A stretch of 17,681 bases of DNA from JBCDGZ01 sp038750655. Lineage in GTDB: Bacteria > Bacteroidota > Bacteroidia > Chitinophagales > Saprospiraceae. Location of the stretch: positions 1-17,681 of the forward strand of contig JBCDGZ010000150.1 in assembly GCA_038750655.1 (NCBI GenBank). Reading direction: 5' to 3'. The translations under genes were made by a program, and so were the position numbers. Of this stretch, positions 7,204-15,600 are shown piece by piece (within the stretch, counting starts at the first letter, position 1; every line of letters begins with the position of its first letter). Below the pieces are notes generated by a model that saw nothing but the letters and a program-made list of their open reading frames with translations, was not told the origin of the DNA and made no database searches.

Positions 7204-8071
7204 AAGATACGGCTTGTAATTTAGAATTCATGACTCGTTGTAATAGTTGCTCAGAAGCTGGCCCCGCTACGGGCGTTTCTGCGATCGGCATTCGTTCCTT
7301 TTCTTCAAATTTGTAAATTGACCATTCTCCCCCCGTGTATTCCAGGGCAGTCCTGTTCTCAATCCAGTCGCCCGAATTCAAGTAGCGTACCGATCCTTTA
7401 CTGGTGGTGACGATCCGATCCTGCGGATTGTGGATATGCCCGCAGACTACGTAATCGTAACCGTTTTCGATAGCAATTTCTGCTGCCGTTTGCTCAAAAT
7501 CACTGACGTAGGCAATGGCCCGCTTCATATTGTCTTTGACTTTTTTAGAAAATGACATCCGGGGTCGCCCCAGACGCATCAGAATCGCATTGATTAAAGT
7601 GTTGAGCAAAATTAGCATCGTATAGCCCACGCCTCCAAGCCGGGCCAACCAGCGAGAACACTGGATCGACGCATCAAAAACATCACCGTGGAAGAACCAG
7701 GCTTTCTTACCATCCACCTCCAGCAGCAACTTATCTTCAAGGTGAAAGTTGCCCAGCGAGCTTCCCGAAAAACGGCGTAAGGCGTCATCGTGATTACCCG
7801 TCAGGTAGTAAACCGGTACTCCCGAAATCGCAATCTTAAGAATGCGTTGTAGGATACTTAAATGTGCTTTAGGGAAATAATTTTTGCTAAACTGCCAGAT
7901 GTCAATAATGTCTCCGTTGAGGATGAGCATTTCCGGCTTGATGCCTTTGAGATAGTGTTCCAGTGCCTTGGCCTGGCAACCGTAAGTACCCAGGTGTATA
8001 TCCGATAGCACCAGGATATCTACATTGCGCTTTTTCATGCTTACAAATTTGCTTTTATCTTGCAAACTCAT
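7169..8071 (-). CDS. LpxH-like metallophosphoesterase (UDP-2,3-diacylglucosamine diphosphatase family)
   Basis: The 300-residue calcineurin-like phosphoesterase shows all metal-binding motifs in order: DIHLG (24-28), GDIID (53-57), GNHDD (92-96), FHGDVFD (127-133) and GHIH (211-214). A hydrophobic stretch at about 147-166 could hold it against the membrane. The pattern is that of Bacteroidota UDP-2,3-diacylglucosamine diphosphatases, which release lipid X and UMP in lipid A synthesis. Bacteroidota often carry more than one such paralogue, so the exact substrate is uncertain. I chose the ATG at 8071 because AAGGA lies 7 nt upstream of it (8079-8083). The frame reaches a TTG at 8098, and an ATG at 8038 is another option. 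The last 35 bp overlap the glycosyltransferase gene. Confidence 0.83.
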   Translation of the reverse strand: MSLQDKSKFVSMKKRNVDILVLSDIHLGTYGCQAKALEHYLKGIKPEMLILNGDIIDIWQFSKNYFPKAHLSILQRILKIAISGVPVYYLTGNHDDALRRFSGSSLGNFHLEDKLLLEVDGKKAWFFHGDVFDASIQCSRWLARLGGVGYTMLILLNTLINAILMRLGRPRMSFSKKVKDNMKRAIAYVSDFEQTAAEIAIENGYDYVVCGHIHNPQDRIVTTSKGSVRYLNSGDWIENRTALEYTGGEWSIYKFEEKERMPIAETPVAGPASEQLLQRVMNSKLQAVSYENIVRSAGNG

Positions 8072-8111
8072 TATCAAATCCTTGTTATGATTTTGCAAAT
8101 TTTACACAGAG

Positions 8112-8126
8112 ATATTAAATTAATAT
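8112..8126. promoter_or_regulatory. AT-rich perfect palindrome in divergent promoter region
   Basis: ATATTAAATTAATAT is a perfect palindrome of two 7-nt arms around one base. It sits in the middle of the 79-bp gap between the divergent metallophosphoesterase and mnmE genes, where a shared operator could lie. The sequence is purely A+T, so chance occurrence is quite possible. Confidence 0.22.
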
Positions 8127-8137
8127 GAACTAGCTCT

Positions 8138-8145
8138 TACCTTTG
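8138..8145 (+). promoter_or_regulatory. Candidate -7 promoter element of mnmE
   Basis: TACCTTTG is an exact match to the Bacteroidota -7 consensus TAnnTTTG. Twenty nt upstream lies TTA (8115-8117), a weak version of the -33 TTG. The element ends only 5 nt before the mnmE ATG at 8151, so transcription would begin at or next to the start codon, implying a leaderless or nearly leaderless mRNA. Confidence 0.35.
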
Positions 8146-8150
8146 CCCTC

Positions 8151-9545
8151 ATGTCATATACTTCCCACAACTTAGCCGACACCATCGTCGCTCTGGCTAC
8201 CCCCCCAGGCACCGGAGCCTTGGGTATTATTCGCCTCTCTGGCCCCGAAGCCCTGCACATTGCCAACGCCAGCTTCAAAGGCAAGGACCTGAGCCAACAA
8301 GCTTCGCATACCATTCATTACGGCAACATCCTCAGCCCCGACGGCCGCCTCATCGATGAAGTACTGATTTCGCTCTTCATCGCCCCCCGCTCCTACACCC
8401 GCGAAAACGTCGTTGAAGTTTCCTGCCACGGCTCCCCCTACATCCAACAGCAGCTCATCCAACTGTACGTGGAGGCAGGCGCGCGACTGGCACAGCCGGG
8501 CGAGTTCACCCTCCGCGCCTTCCTCAATGGCCAACTGGATCTCTCGCAGGCCGAGGCCGTCGCCGACCTAATTGCCTCCACCTCAGAGTCGGCCCACGCC
8601 CTGGCCCTACAGCAACTGCGCGGTGGCTACAGCGACGAAATCCAGCAACTCCGCCAGCAGCTCATCGACTTCGCCAGCCTCATCGAACTAGAGCTGGACT
8701 TCAGCGAGGAGGATGTCGAATTTGCCAACCGCGAGGAGCTGAAGACGCTGGTGCAAAAAATCCAGGGGCTCCTCAAGGCATTGATCGACTCCTTCCAGCT
8801 GGGTAATGCGATTAAGAACGGGGTGAGCACGGTTATCGCCGGGCGGCCCAACGCGGGCAAGTCTACCTTGCTCAATGCCTTGCTCAACGAGGAGCGGGCG
8901 ATTGTCAGCGACATTGCCGGCACGACCCGCGATACGATTGAGGAGGTGCTGAATATCCAAGGCTTGCCTTTTCGGTTGATTGACACGGCAGGGTTGCGCG
9001 ATGCTCAGGATCAGATTGAGGCCGTGGGCGTGGCGCGGACTTTGGAGAAGATCAAGTCCTCGGCGCTGTTGGTCTATGTTTTTGATGTGGTGCAGACGCA
9101 GCCGGAGGAGGTGAGGGAGGATTTGAAATCGTTGGCTGCCGAAGGCGTGCCGCTGCTCGTCGTTGCCAATAAAATGGACCTCAACCCCTACACCAAATAC
9201 GAGCACTACGCCAACGAATGGCTGCAACCCGAGCAGTTCGTTCCCGTCTCCGCCGCTAATAATATGAACATCGAATACCTCAAGGAAAAGCTCTACCAGC
9301 TGGTCATCGACCAAAAGGTGAATTTGGAGAGTACGGTGGTCAGCAATGCCCGCCACTACGAGGCGCTGACGAAGGCGCACGAAAGTCTGGGAGATGTCTT
9401 ACGAGGCATGGCCGACGGTGTGACGAGTGATTTTGTGGCAATGGATATTCGGCGGGCGCTGGCCTATCTGGGAGAGATTACGGGGGAGGTGAGTACGGAT
9501 GATTTGTTGGGGAATATTTTTGGGAAGTTTTGTATTGGGAAGTAA
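8151..9545 (+). CDS. mnmE: tRNA uridine-5-carboxymethylaminomethyl(34) synthesis GTPase MnmE
   Basis: The 464-residue protein has the full MnmE architecture. An N-terminal tetrahydrofolate-binding domain begins DTIVALATPPGTGALGIIRLSG (read in two parts, DTIVALA and TPPGTGALG). A helical domain follows, interrupted by a G domain with G1 GRPNAGKST (231-239), G2 GTTRDT (257-262), G3 DTAG (278-281) and G4 NKMD (340-343). The protein ends in FCIGK, the C-(I/L/V)-G-K tail whose cysteine is essential in the family. With MnmG it installs the cmnm5 group on wobble uridine 34 of several tRNAs, in the cytoplasm. No mnmG lies nearby. It is convergent with the giant surface-protein gene. Length and all motifs are intact. 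Confidence 0.97.
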   Translation: MSYTSHNLADTIVALATPPGTGALGIIRLSGPEALHIANASFKGKDLSQQASHTIHYGNILSPDGRLIDEVLISLFIAPRSYTRENVVEVSCHGSPYIQQQLIQLYVEAGARLAQPGEFTLRAFLNGQLDLSQAEAVADLIASTSESAHALALQQLRGGYSDEIQQLRQQLIDFASLIELELDFSEEDVEFANREELKTLVQKIQGLLKALIDSFQLGNAIKNGVSTVIAGRPNAGKSTLLNALLNEERAIVSDIAGTTRDTIEEVLNIQGLPFRLIDTAGLRDAQDQIEAVGVARTLEKIKSSALLVYVFDVVQTQPEEVREDLKSLAAEGVPLLVVANKMDLNPYTKYEHYANEWLQPEQFVPVSAANNMNIEYLKEKLYQLVIDQKVNLESTVVSNARHYEALTKAHESLGDVLRGMADGVTSDFVAMDIRRALAYLGEITGEVSTDDLLGNIFGKFCIGK

Positions 9546-9565
9546 TCTGTATAGTAGAAAAACCA

Positions 9566-9613
9566 GAAGCGGAAACCCCTTTGCCATCATAATAACAAAA
9601 GTATTTCCGCTTC
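9566..9613 (-). terminator. Inverted repeat, probable terminator of the giant gene
   Basis: Ten-nt perfect arms, GAAGCGGAAA at 9566-9575 and TTTCCGCTTC at 9604-9613, flank a 28-nt loop in the gap between two convergent genes. Read on the minus strand, the second arm is followed by TGGTTTTTC, a U-rich tract, which supports termination of the giant minus-strand gene ending at 9669. No U tract follows on the plus strand, so a role for mnmE is less clear. The loop is long for a classic intrinsic terminator. Confidence 0.45.
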
Positions 9614-9668
9614 CTCAATAATACCGTAGCCTTCAATTCATTTTCCTCATCCTAAAGAATAGATTATG

Positions 9669-12600
9669 CTATTCCAGTACAATCATTCGCTTGGTCGCCT
9701 CATGGCCAGCCGCTTTCAATCGGTAGAAGAGAATGCCGCTGCCCGAGAGTTCGCTTCGACGGACTAGCACTTCATTGTACCCTTTGATGAAATCTCCCTC
9801 TATTAGTTTCAGCATTCTTCCTGACACATCATAGATTTCCAGACTTGCCTCGGTATCTTCTGGTAGCACAAAACCGATCTTCGTCTCTTCCATGAAAGGA
9901 TTAGGCTGATTTTGCAGGAGGGCAAAAGCACTGTTTTCAGGGCTTGGTACGCCTTCTTTGAAGGCCAACTGTACATCCAGCAGCTCGACCTCCTGACCAT
10001 CCAGCCAGCGATAGGCTTCCGCTTGTGTATAATCAGAACTCAAGCTAAGTGCTTCAGATACGCGAACGTTTTCCAGCGGACGTAATTTCAGACTAAAGGC
10101 GACCTGCTCTTTTTTCAACTCCTGAAGTTTCGTACTGTCGACTACTCCTTCGGAACGATTCCAGCTCGTCGTCAACACGCCCCTATCGAGCAGGCTCAAG
10201 CCAAAGTTACCGGCGTCGAGGTTCGGGAGCGATCCTGCTTCCACATCGGTTAAGGTAAGTAGCTCAGGATTGAAGTTGAGGGTAAATTGATAGCCCAGCA
10301 TGCTTTCCATATCCGAGGCATAAAAATTAATCTGATAGTCTTCTCCAGCGATGAGCAATTGATCATCCACGGTGAAGACTAATTCATCAGAGAAATTTCG
10401 GGCCTCACTGCCTACCAAACTGTTGGGTGAAGCAGATATATTGACATCTCCGATCTTAACCGCTTTGAAGTCTGCTACCTCATCTTGAGAAAGTCCGTTG
10501 ACACTATAATACTCGGGGAATGTAGAGGCAAACGGATTCTGCGGATCACTGAAGAGGTAGTCACTGTCGATAAATCTCCAAGAGGTATTGGAAGAAAATT
10601 CGTTGTCGATGTATAAGATCAGTCGGCGTATTTGAACCAGGTCAAATGTAGTAACCGAACCCGACCTGTTGACATCTGCAGCAATTATTTTGTATGGAGA
10701 ATCGAGTGGTTCTACACCCAGAATATGCTTAGACATCAAGACTAAATCAAAGGTAGTCACTCCATTGCGGTGGTCGATATTCTTCTCTGGCGTCAGCTGA
10801 ATATTCTGGCCTGCTTGCAGGTTGAGGAAATTGAAGAGTCCAGCAACATCTGTCGTAGCTTCTTGAGTATTCATGCTTCCATTCAAGCGGACCAAAACAT
10901 CTTCTACTTCCCGGTTAGCAATGTCCCGGATTTCTCCGGTGACCATAAATGGCCCATTCCCTCCGCAATTGTTTAAGACCACGCTGACGAGGCAAGTTGC
11001 GTAATTACCGGCTTCATCCCAGACATAAATGGTGTAGTTCAGGGGAGCCCCGGCATCACTGCAGGTCAATCTGCGACTGAGGTCGTTAGGATCATTGGAG
11101 AAGGAGAAAATAAGATCTTCGGGTGCCGTACAATTATCTTCACTGCCCAGGTTGAAATCCGAGGCCCAGATGTCGACAAATGCTCCGGCACCAGGTGGCA
11201 TTGGAATGGTTGATATGCCTACTTCGCAGTAAGCGGTCGGCGGCTTACAATCTTCAATTTCGAAAGTATATTCACAAACATTGCTATTGCCACAGACATC
11301 TTCAACGCCCCATAGAATCCGGTGCGTACCGATCGGATAAGTTCCATTTGCATTAGCATCAGCAGCGGGGAACTGTCGAACTGGTAAGCCTTGTGGATTC
11401 GGGAAGGGGTATCCATTGGTATAAGTATCGGAATAGCCCAGCAGATCATAATCGCCATCATTGAAAAGGTCTAATTTATAATCGACGCGCAGCTCGTTGA
11501 CCGGCGTACAATCATCCGTAATGTCTGGTCTGATTTCTACTATGCCGACACATTGATCACCCTGTGTGTTGGTAGAATCACCGAAGCCGCAGGCCGCAAA
11601 TTCACATTGCCCAAAAACAGGGCCTTCTTCATTAGACAGTTTGATGATCTGCAACCAGTGCCATTCCCACTCTCCAGTGTAGACTCCATTTTCAAAATCT
11701 TCAAATAGGCACCAATCCACGACTGTCCAGCTCCGGAAAATTTTCAGGCAGGCACTGTCTACAAAGGTGAAGACCTCATCAGTATAAGTAGACGTCAGCA
11801 TGTTGCAGTTGTCATCATCCAGTCTTGGACGACGATCTTCCTCAAAGGATACATCCAGGTTTTCGGGTTTGAATACATCATTGCCATCGGCTCCACCCTG
11901 ACAACTGTTGAGGTCAACATTGCAAGGCCACTCGATCAGCTTGATACGATTTTCCAAACCATTCCCCAAATTGACCAGATCGCAGCTCCCTACATCCTGA
12001 GGAGTAAACCTCCAGCAGGCCGTAGGCACATAAAACTCTTTACAATCGATGATCGTAATTTGCTGAGTAGCGATATTACTGTGATTGCCATCTGCATCCG
12101 TTGCCTGCCAACGACGCAGGATATTTCCTCGGCCACAATGGAGATCAGGGATAATGGTTTGCTCAAGATTGATGAAGCAGTTGTCCAGCGCAAAGCCATC
12201 AATCCCCCAGAAAATATCGTATTGATCATCGTAACATGGGTCATCAAAGATAGTTGTCGGAGCAAATTCTGTAAAGCGCGGATGAGCAGTACAAACCCGA
12301 TCCCGAACAATGATTGAATCCCGTCCGGCAGGATCAGCCGATCCTTCGACGACTTTTCCGAATACTGCATCCAGGGCATCAGTATAATCATTCGGATTAT
12401 CCGGATCGAATTCAAACCAGAAATCACAAGTTACTGTAATGCTTGGTGGTGCTTCAACAAAAGGCGCTTGCTTGTCTTGTACGGTTAGCTCTACCATACA
12501 ATCTGAATAATGTCCGTACAGCGCACCGCCTTCCGCCATAAATTCCGGCAATACCCCATTGTAATCATTGGGGTTTTCTCCTGCGGGTACCAGCCCTGGG

Positions 12601-15600
12601 AATTGGCGGCCAAAGGTGAAAGGTTCGGGGTCTACATCAAATACCCGGAACACAACCATCACCGGTCCATTTTCAATATCTGCACAACAGACTTTTACGT
12701 AATCATCGAAATAAGACTGATTGCCCTGGTACCAGGGCGGGAAGACCCGGAGGTCGTCGTCTCCATTGGCACCTTCACAATCGATAGACGCCCAATCGCC
12801 CAGGCGCACCTCTTCGCCGTTTTTGTTATTGCCATTGGAATTGAACTCGTCCATTCGGATCGCCTTAAACCAAATCTGAGCGGAGCAATTGTCAAACGAA
12901 CCGTCGTCAAAGCTCGCCGCTTCTACTTTGGTGATCCCCAGGTTATCACTGTTGATATTTTGAGTAGTGGTTAGCGAAACGGTAGTTTGTTGGTCACAGA
13001 TGGTCGTTGGAGGCACATCGTCTACTACAGTCAGCTCAATCGTATCTCTTGTTTGATTATAACAATGATCGCTGGCAACCAAGATGATGTCGTACTGCCC
13101 CGGAGGAATGTCGTTAATAAATCGCCTTTGAGAGGCGACATCATAAACTACTTCTCCAACCGGAGAGATTATATCCAGACTGGCGACGCTGGAACAATTG
13201 TCTTCCAGTAAAAGCGCGGGGATCTCCCAATCAGCGGCACATCGCCATACATCCGTGGAGATCGTCACGGCGGTCGGACCAGCGATGGTTGGCCCGGTTT
13301 GGTCAGCCACTTCAATGACTTGCTGGTATTCCAATGGATTGTCGGGACCGGTAGGGAGACAGCGACTGCGAACTTTCCAAGTCCGAATCAGGTCATATCC
13401 CCCAAGGCAATCATCGAATATCTCATCCGTCACATTGATGGTCACCGCACAATAAGCGCCCAGTCGGATAGGCCGTCCGTCGACGGATGGATACCCTACG
13501 CTGTCTGAACTCAAAACAGAAGGATCAGCACTTACTAACCCACAATCCAAAACAGTATCCCTTGGGAAGACGACCTGATTCAGATCGAAAGGCAACATAC
13601 TAATCAGCTGCATACAGACCGTAGCATTGCCTTCTGAATCAACAACCGTCCAGGTCCGAGATATTTCGAGGCGAGGATCATTACACCGATCATTTTCGGT
13701 AACGACATCTTCAAAAGACGTTGTCACGCCGCCGGGTTCACAGGAAAGAAGAATCGGGAATCCGAGTACATCTGGTCCGGTCGGGGTATTACAACTGATG
13801 ATCGTATCAGCGGGACATTCAATTTCTGGGCTTAATTTATCTTCCACCAATATCAAGCCCCAACAAGAATTACCACTTATGGTATCCAGTACCGTGACGG
13901 TCAATGTTTGTCCGATATGGTCAGTGGTCACGATTGGACTTCCAGGAATGGGCCCGTTGGCATCCGAAACGGTGATCACAAAATCATCGTAACAACCATA
14001 GTCGTTCCCTTCAAGGATCAGATCGGCCGTGATTTCAGCCTGGCAGTCCACATCCAGGGAGACATTCACTAGATCATTACAGGCGAGCGAATTAGAACTC
14101 GGTTGGAATTCATTGACGATAATATCGAAGGTGCAGGAGTCTTGTAAGCCCGCTTCATCCGTTACGACAATCGTAACGGTCGTCGTTCCTCTCATAAAGA
14201 TGCTTCCGCTTTCCGGGCTGGCAGTGATCGTATCTACGGCACAATTATCGATGCCCTCCAACGCAAAGTTCACGATCCGTTCGCATTCTCCCGGGCCGAG
14301 ATTAATGATGATGTCCGCAGGACAGATCGCCATTGGCGCTTCATCATCAACCACAGTAACGGTAAAACTACAGCTGTCCACATTGTCCATTGTATCGCGG
14401 ACCAGATAGGAAACAGTCGTCGTCCCCAACTCAAAGACCCTGGTTTCGCTCAGATTGTTATTGTTCAACCTAGAGAGCAAGTCCTCTGTGCTCATTGAAC
14501 TATCAGGATTGGTGTACTTCACTTCGTAGAAGACAATGCTACAATTGTCGGTAGGGGTAGGATGGGTCCAGCTGTAATTGGTCGTACAATTGTAATCATT
14601 CAGACCATCGTCATTGGTACTGATGGTCACATCAGCCGGACAATTGACAACCGGTGGCTCTGTATCCTGAACCACTACTTCAAAGCTGCAGGAAGTACAG
14701 TTATTACTAACATCACAATAAGTGTAGGTGACGATAGAGGTATCGAGCGGGAAGACAAATCCCGATATGGTATCATTTCCAGTACCAATCACTACGCCTG
14801 ATTTGCTTACTTCGTAGGTGAGGGTGACAAAGCAATCTTCATCGAGAAATGTAGGCGCGAATTCTATCGGGCCATTGGTGTAGGTACAAACACCGGGGTC
14901 GGTACTTCTCACCTGCGCAGTATCCGGGCAGAATACTCTAGGAGCAATCGTATCCAAGACTGTAACTTCCGACATACAGCTTTTCACATTTCCCCCCAAG
15001 TCTACTGCGGTCAGCGTTACAATTTGCGGAGCACCCAGAACGTCCAGGAGGTCATCACATCCAAATTGATCCTGATCTAGCGACAGTTCAGCCGAACGGC
15101 AATTATCTACAACTCCGATCTTGACATCATCCGTGGTGATGGACATCATCTCCATAGAATCTAGATAGATGGTAATGTTTTCACAAGCCATCTGCGGCGG
15201 ATCAATATCAGAAACATTGACCGTGGCGGTACAAGTAGAGAAATTACAATTTCCGTCCGTAGCGGTCAGGGTAACCGTCACATCTCCTATATCTTGACAG
15301 GTCAGGGTATCTGGTTCAACAGAGATCAATTCGATCACGCCGGTACCGCCGATCGGCAGGTCGAAGCTATTCAGAGAATCGTATACCATTTCAGGAGTCA
15401 AAAAGGCCATCCCCCACTGGTCGAGTATCACCGCGGTATCTTTACAAACCAGCACCGGCGGAATATCATCTGGGACGAGGTTGAAGTCAAAGCTCGCATC
15501 TAGTGTTGGCAGGGTGAAAGTCGAATCCTGTATGATGGTCTCATCGAGTGTTACTGTGAATAAAGGATCTTTCCCGATCCCACCAAAAATCGTTTCACCA

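Noticed and set aside
8688..9380. 230-codon minus-strand frame antisense to mnmE
   Set aside because: MnmE is complete and motif-perfect on the plus strand. The antisense frame reflects codon bias and shows no domain.
12510..14409. Several plus-strand frames of 70-154 codons antisense to the giant gene
   Set aside because: They have no domain signatures, while the minus-strand frame is continuous and shows regular HYR modules.
14112..15470. CRISPR or recent DNA-level tandem repeat
   Set aside because: The repetition is at protein-module level only; the nucleotide sequences of the modules are diverged and there are no regular short direct repeats.
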